DNA from: Ottowia oryzae
Lineage (GTDB): Bacteria > Pseudomonadota > Gammaproteobacteria > Burkholderiales > Burkholderiaceae_C
Direction: 5' to 3'
NCBI RefSeq assembly: GCF_003008535.1
Contig: NZ_CP027666.1
Span: forward strand, 2,531,501-2,595,500
DNA: 64,000 bases
Positions 16,424 through 25,867 of the stretch are shown here, piece after piece (the stretch's first letter is position 1; each line of letters starts with the position of its first letter). The translations under genes were made by a program, and so were the position numbers. The notes below the pieces were generated by a model. The model was given only the letters and a program-made list of their open reading frames with translations, was not told where the DNA came from and ran no database searches.

Positions 16424-17076
16424 AGCCAGCCCCGGCCGTCCAGCGCGGCGCGCACTTCGTCGGCGACGGCTTCGCGCGGCTGGTCGGCGTTGATGCGGGC
16501 AAAGCGCTGCGGCTCTGCCTGGGCGCGGCGGGCGTAGCCGGCGCGCACGGCGTCGAAGAACGCCACGGGCTGCGATTCGAACCTGTCCGGCACGCGCGCG
16601 CCGGCCAGGCGCTCGGCCGCCACGGCGGGCGGAATGTCGAACCAGAGGGTCAGGTCCGGCTGCAGCAAGGTTTTTTGAACGAAATCAGCCCCCAGCGCAG
16701 GCGCATCCTGCGCCAGCAGCTCTAGTATTGATAGCGATTGCCAGTCAAACCCGCGCCCGCCGCCCTGGTAGGCGAAGGTGGCGTCGGTAAAGCGGTCGCA
16801 CAGCACCACGTCGCCGCGCGCCAGCGCGGGCACGATCACCTGGCGCAGGTGGTCGCGGCGCGCGGCGAACATCAGCAGCGCCTCGGTCAGCGCGTCCATG
16901 GGCTCGTGCAGCGCCAGGGCGCGAATCTTCTCGGCCAGCGGCGTACCGCCGGGCTCGCGCGTGAGGGTGACCTGCCGGCCCGCGGCGCGAAACGCGGCGG
17001 CCAGTGCGTCGATGTGGGTCGACTTGCCTGCGCCGTCGATGCCTTCAAAGCTGATGAACAAACCCGGTGCCGCCAT
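16420..17076 (-). CDS. tmk: Thymidylate kinase
   Basis: dTMP kinase of 218 residues for dTTP synthesis. The P-loop FEGIDGAGKST is at residues 10-20, the DR(Y/F) motif appears as CDRFTDATFAYQGGGRGFD, and TREPGGTPLAEKIR and the LID region follow (DLTLWFDIPP and ARRAQAEPQRF). Residues 112-127 (around SILELLAQDAPALGA) are encoded by an in-frame copy of the interspersed repeat between the DR motif region and the beta strand PDLTLWFD. Its length is within the usual range. It overlaps mltG by one base and holB by four. Confidence 0.93.
   Translation of the reverse strand: MAAPGLFISFEGIDGAGKSTHIDALAAAFRAAGRQVTLTREPGGTPLAEKIRALALHEPMDALTEALLMFAARRDHLRQVIVPALARGDVVLCDRFTDATFAYQGGGRGFDWQSLSILELLAQDAPALGADFVQKTLLQPDLTLWFDIPPAVAAERLAGARVPDRFESQPVAFFDAVRAGYARRAQAEPQRFARINADQPREAVADEVRAALDGRGWL
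16694..16740 (-). repeat. Interspersed repeat, copy 5, inside tmk
   Basis: Plus-strand text AGCGCAGGCGCATCCTGCGC then CAGCAGCTCTAGTATTGATAGC matches the reverse form of the repeat. It is read in frame as residues of thymidylate kinase and does not disturb the motifs. Confidence 0.55.
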
Positions 17077-18116
17077 CAGTTGCCTCCTGCCGCAACGCCA
17101 GCGGCTGGCGCCGCCGCGCCCGCGCCACCGCCACGCTGGTAGCGGTTGACGGCGCGGTTGTGCTCGTCCAGCGACGGGCTGAAATGGCTGCTGCCATCGC
17201 CGCGCGCCACAAAGTACAGCGCCTTGGTGGGCGCGGGCTGCACCGCCGCGATCAGCGAAGCCTTGCCCGGCATCGAGATGGGCGTGGGCGGCAGCCCGGC
17301 GCGGGTGTAGGTGTTGAAAGGCGTGTCGGCCGTGAGGTGGCTGCGCTTGAGGTCGCCCGCAAAGCTGTCGCCCAAGCCGTAGATCACCGTTGGGTCGGTC
17401 TGCAGGCGCATGCCGATGCGCAAGCGGTTGATGAACACGCCAGCGATCTCGGGCCGGTCCTTGGCCTGCCCGGTTTCTTTTTCAACGATGCTGGCGAGGG
17501 TCAGCGCCTCATCCGCGTTCTTGAGCGGCAGGTTGGGCGCGCGCGCGTCCCAGGCGGCCTGCAGGCGCCGGTCCATCAGCTGCATGGACTGGCGCAGCAC
17601 GGCCAAATCGCCCGAATTCTTGGCGTAGTTGTACGTGTCCGGGAAAAACCGGCCTTCGGGCGACACGCCGGGCCGGCCCAGGGCCTTCATGATCTGCTCG
17701 CCCGTCATGCCCTCGGTGTCGGGCCTGAGGTTGTCCGCCCTGGCCAGCGCGGCGCGAACCTGCTTGAACGTCCAGCCCTCGACCAGCGTCACCGTCAGCA
17801 CGATGCGGTCGCCGCGCACCAGCTTGTCCAGCAGGTCATTGGCGGTCATCCCTTGGGTGATCTCGTAGTCGCCGGGTTTGATGGTTTGCTCGGCGCCTTT
17901 CAGCCGAAAGTACGCATACAGCACGTCGGCCGGCAGCTTGACGCCGCCTTGCACCGCCCGATTGGCCGCCGTGCGCAGCGACGCGCCGTTGGGCACCGCC
18001 ACTTCGAGCTTCGGCGCGCTCAGCTGCAGCGGCTGCTGCAGCCACCACCACGCGCCGCCGGCAAGCCCGGCCGCCAACACGGCCAGCCAGATCAACAGTT
18101 TGAAAAGGGTTCTCAA
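17076..18116 (-). CDS. mltG: Endolytic murein transglycosylase
   Basis: A 346-residue inner-membrane protein of the YceG/MltG family that cuts nascent glycan strands and acts as a terminator of peptidoglycan polymerisation. One N-terminal membrane anchor (LFKLLIWLAVLAAGLAGGAWWWL) is followed by a LysM-like region and the catalytic domain with LASIVEKETGQ, where the Glu of VEKE is the catalytic residue, and TDPTVIYGLGD, FNTYTRAGLPPTPISMPG near the end. A Gly/Ala-rich C-terminal tail is added. It overlaps tmk and is divergent from ygfZ across 61 bases, an arrangement seen in many proteobacteria. Confidence 0.93.
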   Translation of the reverse strand: MRTLFKLLIWLAVLAAGLAGGAWWWLQQPLQLSAPKLEVAVPNGASLRTAANRAVQGGVKLPADVLYAYFRLKGAEQTIKPGDYEITQGMTANDLLDKLVRGDRIVLTVTLVEGWTFKQVRAALARADNLRPDTEGMTGEQIMKALGRPGVSPEGRFFPDTYNYAKNSGDLAVLRQSMQLMDRRLQAAWDARAPNLPLKNADEALTLASIVEKETGQAKDRPEIAGVFINRLRIGMRLQTDPTVIYGLGDSFAGDLKRSHLTADTPFNTYTRAGLPPTPISMPGKASLIAAVQPAPTKALYFVARGDGSSHFSPSLDEHNRAVNRYQRGGGAGAAAPAAGVAAGGN

Positions 18117-18177
18117 AACGGGGCGCCGAAAGGCGCTTCAACAGCCAAGGAAAAGGGTCGGCCATGATAATTCAGGC

Positions 18178-19170
18178 ATGTCCCTCGACCCCGCCACCCC
18201 CACTTTTTCCGACCCCAGCGCCACCACTGCAGCCCAACTGAACGGGGTTGCCCGCATCAGCGGCCTGGGCGTGATCCGCGCGCAGGGCGAGCAGGCCGCG
18301 CAGTTCCTGCAGGGCCAGCTGACGCAAGACGTGGTGCTGTTGCCCGTGGGCAGCAGCCGGCTGGCCGCGTTCTGCAACCCCAAGGGCCGCATGCTGGCCA
18401 GCTTTCGCGCCTACAAGCGCTGCGCGGACGAATTGCTGCTGGTCACCAGCATCGACACGCTGCCGGCCACGCTCAAGCGCCTGACCATGTTCGTGATGCG
18501 CGCCAAGGTGAAGCTGAGCGACGCCAGCGGCGACTTCGCTATCTATGGCGCGATGGGCGAGGCGGCTCAGGCGCTGCTGCAAGGTGCTACGCAATCCATA
18601 GCTGCCAGCGCTGGTGCAGCCAGCGCCGGCAGCCAAAATGATGCCCAACCCGTGGTCATCGCCCTGCCCCCTGCCGATGGCGCGCCCCGCGCCCTGTGCC
18701 TGCTGCCCACGGACGCTGCGGCGCCTGCTGGCCCTGTGCTGACCGAAGCCGACTGGCGCTGGGCCGAGGTGCGCGCAGGCGTGGCGCGCGTGGTGCCGCC
18801 GGTGGTCGAAGCCTTCGTGCCGCAGATGCTGAACTACGAAAGCGTGGACGGCGTGAGCTTCAAGAAAGGCTGCTACCCCGGCCAGGAAGTGGTGGCGCGC
18901 AGCCAGTTTCGCGGCGCCATCAAGCGCCGGGCCTTCGTCGCCCACGTGGCGGGCGCGGCCGAAGCCGGCCAGGAAGTGTTTGACACCAGCGCGCCAGACC
19001 AGCCCGTGGGCCTGATCGCCCAGGCCGCGCCGGCGCCGGGTGGCGGCGCGGCGGTGATTGTGTCGCTGCAACTGTCGGCCGAACTTGCGGCTGACCTGCG
19101 CGTGGGCGCTGCGGATGGCCCCCGGTTGGCGGGCTTGCAACTGCCGTTTGCCTTGTTGACGGACATCTGA
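18178..19170 (+). CDS. ygfZ: Folate-binding YgfZ/GcvT-like iron-sulfur repair protein
   Basis: A 330-residue tetrahydrofolate-binding protein involved in assembly or repair of some Fe-S enzymes. The family signature KGCYPGQEVVARSQFRG, with the functional Cys, is clear at about residues 229-245. The N-terminal RISGLGVIRAQGEQAAQFLQGQLTQD is also typical. The ATG at 18178 is preferred; an open frame upstream runs antisense through mltG and is not used. Residues about 137-158, containing SIAASAGAA, are encoded by an interspersed repeat and are not a normal part of YgfZ. Confidence 0.92.
   Translation: MSLDPATPTFSDPSATTAAQLNGVARISGLGVIRAQGEQAAQFLQGQLTQDVVLLPVGSSRLAAFCNPKGRMLASFRAYKRCADELLLVTSIDTLPATLKRLTMFVMRAKVKLSDASGDFAIYGAMGEAAQALLQGATQSIAASAGAASAGSQNDAQPVVIALPPADGAPRALCLLPTDAAAPAGPVLTEADWRWAEVRAGVARVVPPVVEAFVPQMLNYESVDGVSFKKGCYPGQEVVARSQFRGAIKRRAFVAHVAGAAEAGQEVFDTSAPDQPVGLIAQAAPAPGGGAAVIVSLQLSAELAADLRVGAADGPRLAGLQLPFALLTDI
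18586..18650 (+). repeat. Interspersed repeat, copy 6, inside ygfZ
   Basis: The core CCATAGCTGCCAGCGCTGG with the tail CAGCCAAAATGATGCC matches intergenic copies. It is translated in frame and adds SIAASAGAA, the same peptide encoded by the copy inside the patatin gene at 32533. Confidence 0.7.
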
Positions 19171-19249
19171 GCGGCCCGGCCGAAGATTTCTCGGCCCCAG
19201 CGCTGGCACGCGCCTTGGTGTGCCAACTGAGCACCAGCTCAGCGGCCCA

Positions 19250-20018
<769 letters not shown>

Positions 20019-20035
<17 letters not shown>

Positions 20036-20669
20036 AGCGCTTCTCAAGCCTTTGGAAAATCCACGTGAGCAGCAGCGTCATCAGCAGATAGAACGCCGCC
20101 GCCACCACGAACGGCGTGATGGTGAAGTCGCGCTGCACAAAGCCGCGCGCGGCGCGCAGCAGATCGTTCAGCGCCAGCACGTAGATCAGCGAGGTGTCTT
20201 TGACCAGCGTGATGGTCTCATTGGCCAGCGGCGGCAGCGATCGGCGCAGCATCTGCGGCAGCACGATGCGCCGCATGGTCTGCGGGTAACTCATGCCCAG
20301 CGCCTTGGCGCCCTCGTACTGACCCCGGTCGATCGACTGGATGCCCGCGCGGAAAATCTCGGCAAAGTAAGCCGAGTAGTTCAGCACGAAAGCCACCACC
20401 GCCGCCGGAAAGTCAGGCAGGCGAATGCCCACGTAGGGCACAAAAGGCAGCGCGTAGTAGACAAACAGCAGCTGCAGCATCAGCGGCGTGCCGCGCATCA
20501 GCCAGATGAACCCGCTGACCGCGTGGTGCAGCGCCCGCCAGCGCGACAGGCGCGCCAACGCCAGCGCCAGGCCCAGCGGCAGCGCCAGCACCAAGGTGAT
20601 GGCGAACAGCTTGAGCGTGACCAGCGAGCCCTGCGCCAGCGGCGGCAGTAGGCTAATGATGTAGTCCAT
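20019..20669 (-). CDS. Polar amino-acid ABC transporter permease
   Basis: A 216-residue inner-membrane permease of the HisM/GlnP family with about five membrane helices. The cytoplasmic EAA coupling loop is plain (GIQSIDRGQYEGAKALGMSYPQTMRRIVLPQ by its place at residues 110-140). The N-terminus MDYIISLLPPLAQGSLVTLKLF is standard. The Arg-Gly-Thr-Pro motif RGTPLMLQLLF is also intact. The gene is second in the binding protein-permease-ATPase order. An interspersed repeat occupies the gap just upstream. Confidence 0.92.
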
Positions 20670-20725
20670 TTTGGCCTGCAGCGCTTGTGGGACGGGCGCT
20701 GGCAGCTACTTAGTTGATAGCAGAA
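20670..20725 (-). repeat. Interspersed repeat, copy 7
   Basis: Plus-strand text GGGCGCTGGCAGCTACTTAG then TTGATAGCAGAA. It fills most of the 68-base gap between the binding-protein gene and the permease gene of the ABC importer. Confidence 0.65.
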
Positions 20726-20737
20726 GGCGGCTGCGGC

Positions 20738-21550
20738 TTACTTGACGATGTTCTTGCCGAACCACTGCTCGGAGATCTTCGCCGCGCTGCCGTCGGCCTT
20801 CATGTCGGCCATGGCCTTGTCCACGCGGGCCAACAGGTCCTTGTCTTCCAGGCGCAGGCCTACGCCGTATTCCTCGGTGCCGAAGTTGTCGTCCAGCACC
20901 ACGTACTCGCCCGGCTTCTTGCTGGTGTAGTAGCGGCCCACCACCTCGTCCAGCACCACGGCGTCCACGCGGCCGGTGCTGAGGTCCATCAGCGCCGTCA
21001 CGTTGTCGCCGTACTTCTTCATGTCCTTGAACGACTTGGCCGTGGCCTCGTCCTTGCCGATGGCGTCCACCGCGCTGGAGCCGTCCTGCACGCCGATCAG
21101 CTTGCCGGCCAGGTCAGCCTTGGTCTTGATGGGCGAGCCGCCCTTGACCACGATGATCTGGTGGTTCTCCATGTACGGCGCCGAGAAGGCGATGTTCTTC
21201 TTGCGCTCGTCGGTGATGGTCAGGCCGTTCCACAGCGCGTCCACGCGCTTGCCAGACAGCTCGGCCTCTTTGGCGTTCCAGTCGATGGGCTTGAATTCCA
21301 CCTCAACGCCCAGGCGCTTGGCCGCTTCCTTGGCCAGGTCGATGTCGAAGCCGACCAGCTGGCCTTTTTCATCGCGAAAACCCATAGGCGGGAAGTTGTC
21401 GTCCAAGCCCACGACGATCTTGGCAGGCAAAGCCGGTGCGGCGGGCGCCGAAGCGGCGGCCACGGGCGCATTGCTATCGGTTTTGCTGCAGGCGGCAAGG
21501 ACCACGGCGGACAAGGCCACCACCAGGGTGCGGCGGGAAAAGGCGGGCAT
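20738..21550 (-). CDS. Amino-acid ABC transporter substrate-binding lipoprotein
   Basis: A 270-residue periplasmic binding protein, cluster 3 (SBP_bac_3). The ATG at 21550 starts a lipoprotein signal with lipobox LAAC, then a Ser/Ala/Pro linker. The ligand-binding fold shows VGLDDNFPPMGFRDEKGQLVGFDIDLAKE, LWNGLTITDERKKNIAFSAPYM and the hinge region VGVQDGSSA-like block near residue 150. In these proteins the Arg and Asp of the pocket bind the alpha-amino and carboxyl groups of the ligand. First gene of the importer operon; the in-frame upstream extension is unlike a signal and is left out. Confidence 0.9.
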   Translation of the reverse strand: MPAFSRRTLVVALSAVVLAACSKTDSNAPVAAASAPAAPALPAKIVVGLDDNFPPMGFRDEKGQLVGFDIDLAKEAAKRLGVEVEFKPIDWNAKEAELSGKRVDALWNGLTITDERKKNIAFSAPYMENHQIIVVKGGSPIKTKADLAGKLIGVQDGSSAVDAIGKDEATAKSFKDMKKYGDNVTALMDLSTGRVDAVVLDEVVGRYYTSKKPGEYVVLDDNFGTEEYGVGLRLEDKDLLARVDKAMADMKADGSAAKISEQWFGKNIVK

Positions 21551-21891
21551 GAAATCGATCCGGATAAAAGGCTGAACAGGCCGGGCCGCGCCACCGGGGC
21601 GGCGCTTTTCGGCAAACCATTGATGGTACCAAGCCGGATGGGGGTGCTGCGCCATGCTGCCCTGCGCAGGCTCGGGCGCTGCCAACCATCGTGACAACCG
21701 CTGTGCCGCAGTGCCGCCCTGTCGCTCTGCCTCGGTGGCGCGGGGGTGACTCGCGGTCGCCCACATTGCTTGGTTGGGGCCGATACCCGCAAACGCCACG
21801 AAACCGACGCTGCCTGAACGCCGCACAGCCAGCGCTGCAAATCAGCCGCCGATGCGCCGGGCCAGCCGCCCGCCCCCTTTCGCCGCGCCGA
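21551..21891. other. Intergenic, probable ABC importer promoter region
   Basis: About 340 bases lie between the binding-protein start and the end of the thioesterase-GNAT gene, both on the minus strand. No coding sequence, repeat copy or convincing promoter boxes were recognised. The promoter of the importer operon must lie here or just upstream. Confidence 0.45.
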
Positions 21892-22761
21892 TCAGCCCAG
21901 CGGGCGCCGCATGTCGACGTGCGGAATGCCCACGTCCAGGTAGGTATCGCCCGATGCCGCGTAACCCAGGCGCCGGTAAAAGCCCTCGGCGCTGCGCTGG
22001 GCGCTCAGGATCACCTCGCGGTCGCCGCGCTCGCGGGCGGCCTGCTCCAGCGCCTGCATCACCTGCCGGCCGGCGCCGCCGCCGCGCAGGGGTTGCAGCA
22101 CCGCCATGCGGCCGATGCGCGACACAGCGCTGCCGGCTTCGCCCTCGCGCAGCAGGCGCCCGGTGGCCACCGGCATGCCCAGGTGGTTGGCCACCACGGC
22201 GTGCACGGCCGTGGCGTCGGCCGCATCCCACTCGTCTTCGCGGGCAATGCCCTGCTCTTCAATGAACACGGCGGTGCGCACGGCGCTGGCCTCGGCCCCC
22301 AGCGCCGCCCAGTCGCCCTGCCGCACCTGCGTGACGGGCTGGCCTGCTTCGTACGCCTCGATCCAAGCACGCAAAGGTGCGGGCACGGGCAGGCTGGTTT
22401 TGCTGGCCGGGTCGGCAAACACGTAGATCAGCTCAGCCTGCACCAACAGCTGGTTGCCGCGAAAAATACCGCCCACGAAGCTCATGGACGACGTGCCGAT
22501 GCGTTCACAGCGCATGGCCACATCCAGCCGGTCGTCCATCACGGCAGAGGCGTTGAATTCCACGCTGGTCTTGCGCAGGTAGATCTCGCCGTTGAGCCGC
22601 GCCATCGTCGCGGCGTACGGCAGGGCCAGCGCGCGCCAGTACTCGGACATGGCCACGTCAAAGTACATCAGGTAGTGCGGGTTGAACACGATCTGCTGCA
22701 CGTCCACCTCACCCCAGCGCACGCGCAGGGCATGGTGAAAGCGGAATTGGTTGGGCTGCAT
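21892..22761 (-). CDS. Acyl-CoA thioesterase (YbgC/FadM type) fused to GNAT acetyltransferase
   Basis: A 289-residue fusion. Residues 1-140 form a hotdog thioesterase: RVRWGEVDVQQIVFNPHYLMYFDVAMSEY carries the Asp and His-containing loop of the YbgC/FadM family. Residues 150-289 form a GNAT domain of the ElaA/YjdJ style (VRTAVFIEEQGIAREDEWDAAD, the acetyl-CoA loop RGGGAGRQVMQALEQ and AQRSAEGFYRRLGY). Both domains look intact, so one protein may hydrolyse acyl-CoA and also transfer an acyl group. Start is the ATG at 22761; the in-frame extension upstream is repeat-derived. An interspersed repeat precedes it. Confidence 0.85.
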   Translation of the reverse strand: MQPNQFRFHHALRVRWGEVDVQQIVFNPHYLMYFDVAMSEYWRALALPYAATMARLNGEIYLRKTSVEFNASAVMDDRLDVAMRCERIGTSSMSFVGGIFRGNQLLVQAELIYVFADPASKTSLPVPAPLRAWIEAYEAGQPVTQVRQGDWAALGAEASAVRTAVFIEEQGIAREDEWDAADATAVHAVVANHLGMPVATGRLLREGEAGSAVSRIGRMAVLQPLRGGGAGRQVMQALEQAARERGDREVILSAQRSAEGFYRRLGYAASGDTYLDVGIPHVDMRRPLG

Positions 22762-22816
22762 GGTTGGGGGCCGGTGAGGTGGGTGCCTGCGCAGCGTCGC
22801 GCAAGCCAGGGGCAAA

Positions 22817-22874
22817 TTTGCTATATAAAAGCTAGCTACCAGCGCAGTCTGCACCGGCGCTAGATCGTGTTTTT
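22817..22874 (+). repeat. Interspersed repeat, copy 8
   Basis: Reads TTTGCTATATAAAAGCTAGC then TACCAGCGCAGTCTGCACC. It fills the gap between the esterase stop and the thioesterase-GNAT start and ends in a T-rich tail. Confidence 0.65.
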
Positions 22875-22875
22875 C

Positions 22876-23832
22876 TTAAGAGAACGCTTGGCGCAGCGCC
22901 TGCGCCGCGTCGTGGTGCAGCTGCCGCGCCTCGGCAATCGCGCGGCCCATGGTGATGAAGCCGTGGGTCACGCCGCGGTAGATCTCCAGCTCGACCGGCA
23001 CGCCGGCGGCGCGCAGCTTGTCGGCGTACATCACGCCCTCGTCCACCAGCGGATCGCACTCGGCCAGGCCCACCCAGGCGGGGGCCACGCCATCGACGTC
23101 CGCACTTTTGAGCGGTGCAAAGCGCCAGTCCGACCGGTCCGCCTCGTCGATGTACTGGGCAAAGAACCAGTCGATCAGCGCCTTGTCCAGCACCGGCCCG
23201 TCGGCATAGCGGGCGTGCGAAGGCGTGTCCTGGTGGTCGGTGGTGCCGGGGTAGATCAAGAGCTGCAGGGCCAGCGGGATGCCCTGGTCGCGCGCGTGCA
23301 GTGCAGCCACGGCCGCCAGCGTGCCGCCGGCCGAATCGCCGCCCACCGCCAGGCGAGTCGTATCCAGCTCCAGCGCGCGGCCGCCCTCGCCCGCCAGCCA
23401 GCCCAGCGCGTCCCAGGTGTCGAACACGGCGGTGGGAAAGCGCCACTCGGGCGCCAGCCGGTAGTCGAGTGACACGATGGCCGCGCCGCTCAGGCTGCTG
23501 AGGACGCGGCAGAAGATGTCGTGCGAATCCACGCTGCCAATGGTGAAGCCGCCGCCGTGCGTGAACAGCAGCGCCGGCAGGCCTTTCGCTTCGGTGGGCG
23601 CATACAGGCGCGCCTGCAGCGCAGCGCCGTCGCGCGCCGGAATGCTGAGGTCTTGCACGCACGCCAGCTCTGGCTTGGGCACGTCCAGCACGCCAACCGA
23701 CTTCGCGTACGCCAGCTTGGCCTGCTGCGGCGTCAGCGTGTGCATGGGCGGGTACGGCGCCTGCGCCATGCGCTGGACCAGCAGGCGCATGGCGGGGGTC
23801 AGCTGGGCAAGGATCTCGGGGCTGGCGGACAT
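22876..23832 (-). CDS. Hormone-sensitive-lipase family esterase
   Basis: A 318-residue alpha/beta hydrolase of the bacterial HSL family. The oxyanion-hole motif FTHGGGFTIGS, the nucleophile elbow GGDSAGGTLAA, the acid in AECDPLVDEG and the base in GVTHGFITMG are all present in the expected order. Family members hydrolyse short-chain acyl esters. No signal peptide is seen, so it is probably cytoplasmic. It lies upstream of the thioesterase-GNAT gene on the same strand, separated by an interspersed repeat. Confidence 0.9.
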   Translation of the reverse strand: MSASPEILAQLTPAMRLLVQRMAQAPYPPMHTLTPQQAKLAYAKSVGVLDVPKPELACVQDLSIPARDGAALQARLYAPTEAKGLPALLFTHGGGFTIGSVDSHDIFCRVLSSLSGAAIVSLDYRLAPEWRFPTAVFDTWDALGWLAGEGGRALELDTTRLAVGGDSAGGTLAAVAALHARDQGIPLALQLLIYPGTTDHQDTPSHARYADGPVLDKALIDWFFAQYIDEADRSDWRFAPLKSADVDGVAPAWVGLAECDPLVDEGVMYADKLRAAGVPVELEIYRGVTHGFITMGRAIAEARQLHHDAAQALRQAFS

Positions 23833-23925
23833 GGCAAGTCGTGTTGACGGGCGCCGGCCGGCCGGCGCGCAAGCAGAGCGCTGGCACGGCGCCGCAGCGA
23901 GCGCCGGTCAGCCGGGGCGGGTGCC

Positions 23926-24693
23926 TCAGCGGGCGGTGAAGCGCGCGCGGCAGCCGCGGTCAACCCACAGCAGGCCACGGCCGTCGTAGCCCCAGCTGCT
24001 GCCTTCGCGGCAGCTGGACTGCGACAGTTCTTCCACCAGGCGCGGCCAGCCCCAACGCGAATCCCACGCGCACGAGCTGTAACGGCGATCCTGGCTTTCG
24101 CAGGTGATGGTGGGGCCGGATGGGCCAACGGGGTAGACCGGGCGATAACCGCCGTCTTGGTCGGGGTAACCGCCGCCCTGCCCCACCGAAAACTCTGCAC
24201 GGCAACCTTGGCGAACCCAAACGCTGCCGCGGCTGGTGCCCCAGGTCTGGCCTTCGATGCACGGCGAGTCTGAAAGCTGACGCACCAGCGATACGCGCGC
24301 GCGCCAGCCGACGCGGCATTCCGCGTGGCGGCCGTCCACGCTCTCGCAGCGAACCACGTTGCCGCCGGGGTTGTAACCCGGGTTGTAGCCGGGCGGGTAG
24401 AAGCCGCCGCCGCCTTGCGCGTCGGCAAAACGGGCGCGGCAGCCACCCGACACCCACACCGAGCCCGGGCCGCGGCTGCCCCAGTTGCGGCCTTCAACAC
24501 ATTGGGTGGACGACAACTGCTCCACCAGCACCGGGGCGTTGTAAAAGCGCGCGCGGCATTCGCGGTAGCTGCCGTCTTGGCTTTCGCAGGTCACGGTATT
24601 GCCACCGTAGCCCGGCTGCGCCTGGGCGGACAGCGGTGCCGCCAGCACAACGGCGGCGACGGCGGACAGTGCAAGGCGTAGGCCTGTCTTCAT
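23926..24693 (-). CDS. Secreted DUF3011 protein with three cysteine repeats
   Basis: A 255-residue exported protein with a signal peptide (cleavage near LSAQA|QPG). It has three DUF3011 modules of about 60 residues, each of the form TCES-DG-YRECR, LVEQLSxxxCxEGxxWG, VWVxxGCRARF. The even Cys pattern suggests two disulfides in each module. Gly/Tyr/Pro-rich linkers separate them. The role is unknown; similar repeats occur in envelope-associated proteins. The ATG at 24693 has the ribosome site AGGAG at the right distance. Its C-terminal residue run ends RARFTAR. Confidence 0.85.
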   Translation of the reverse strand: MKTGLRLALSAVAAVVLAAPLSAQAQPGYGGNTVTCESQDGSYRECRARFYNAPVLVEQLSSTQCVEGRNWGSRGPGSVWVSGGCRARFADAQGGGGFYPPGYNPGYNPGGNVVRCESVDGRHAECRVGWRARVSLVRQLSDSPCIEGQTWGTSRGSVWVRQGCRAEFSVGQGGGYPDQDGGYRPVYPVGPSGPTITCESQDRRYSSCAWDSRWGWPRLVEELSQSSCREGSSWGYDGRGLLWVDRGCRARFTAR

Positions 24694-24846
24694 GGAAAAA
24701 CTCCTGCGGTTCGATGTTGTTGTGAAGGTGGATAACGCCCGCGCCCCGCGCGGGGCCGACGGCGTTTCAGCGATCGACTTTACTTGATGCATCGGGCGTG
24801 GCGATGACGGAAACCGCCCGTCTGCCTGCCTGCCTGTGCCTGCCTG

Positions 24847-25806
24847 TCAGCGGAAAGACACCGTCACCGGCTTCAGGCCGGGCACGCCGTCGTAATGGAC
24901 GGTGGCGCGCAGGCCCGACTTGGGCGGCAGCAGGGCCGAGAACGACCCCAGGCTGATCAGTTGCCCCGGTTTAAGCGAAAGCCCGTCCGCCTTGAGCGCG
25001 CCAGCCAGCCACACCACGGCATTCAGCGGATGGCCCAGCACGTCAGAGCCCTTGCCGCCACCCAAGGCCGCGCCGTCGCTATCCACCAAGCGCACGTTCA
25101 TGTCGCGCAACTGATCCAGCAACTGCGCCCGGCCCGCCGCATCGGTGGGCACCATCAGCGGCGAGCCGCGCACGCCCAGCCGCGCGCCTACGTTAATGGC
25201 CTCCAGCGCCGTGCCGTTGAGCTTGGCCGGCGTTTCAACGGTCAAATCGGGCAGCTCGATGAACGGGATGACCTGATCAACGCTGGCCAGCACATCGGCG
25301 GGCGTCTTGGCGTTGTTGATGGCGGCATCTTTCACGCGCACCAGCAGGTCGGCTTCATACAACGGGCGGGCGCCAAACGCCGCGTCGACCGACGCGAAGT
25401 TGCCCACCAGCATGCTGGTGTACAGCGCGCCCCACACCGGCTGGTCGGTGTTGAAGCGCTTTTGCACGGCCGGGTTCGTCAGCCCCGCCTTGTAGCCCGC
25501 CAGGCGTCCGTCCTGCCCGGCCAGGCGCTGCTGAAATTTGCTGCGCGTGCACTTCGCGTCGGCGCTGGTCAGGGTGGCGGGCAGATCGGCGGCGGGCTTG
25601 CGGGCGTTGTAGTCGGCCACCAGCCGGTTGACGGCCACATCGTCCAGGCAACCCGGCGTGTTGGCCACCACCGGGGCGGAACTGCTCGCGCAGCCCGCCA
25701 GCCAAAGCGCGGCCGCAAGCACGCCCAGGGCGGCTGGTGCGCGGGCGGTGATGCGCCTGGCGGGCAAGCTTGCCGTAAGCCGTTGGGCGGGGCGGTGGGC
25801 GGTCAT
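24847..25806 (-). CDS. Exported lipoprotein with 2-keto-4-pentenoate hydratase (MhpD-like) fold
   Basis: A 319-residue protein. The N-terminal region ends in the lipobox LAGC (about residue 38), so it is an outer- or inner-membrane lipoprotein. The mature part resembles MhpD/HpcG hydratases and FAH-fold decarboxylases: RLAGYKAGLTNPAVQKRF, VWGALYTSML, ADLLVRVKDAAI, FIELPDL and LNAVVWLAGALKADGLSLKPGQLISLGSF. Such enzymes use a metal and are normally cytoplasmic, so export is unusual. A good ribosome site (GAGGAG) precedes the ATG at 25806. It is divergent from the Fe-alcohol dehydrogenase gene. Confidence 0.8.
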   Translation of the reverse strand: MTAHRPAQRLTASLPARRITARAPAALGVLAAALWLAGCASSSAPVVANTPGCLDDVAVNRLVADYNARKPAADLPATLTSADAKCTRSKFQQRLAGQDGRLAGYKAGLTNPAVQKRFNTDQPVWGALYTSMLVGNFASVDAAFGARPLYEADLLVRVKDAAINNAKTPADVLASVDQVIPFIELPDLTVETPAKLNGTALEAINVGARLGVRGSPLMVPTDAAGRAQLLDQLRDMNVRLVDSDGAALGGGKGSDVLGHPLNAVVWLAGALKADGLSLKPGQLISLGSFSALLPPKSGLRATVHYDGVPGLKPVTVSFR

Positions 25807-25867
25807 CGGCGTCTCCTCGGTGCTTGTATGAATAATGTCAGCGCTCATCCTAACGTTCACATCGGCC

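Noticed and set aside
24822..24846. CTGC-type tandem tetramers after the hydratase-fold gene
   Set aside because: Only a few imperfect units outside a coding start; too short to call a variable locus.
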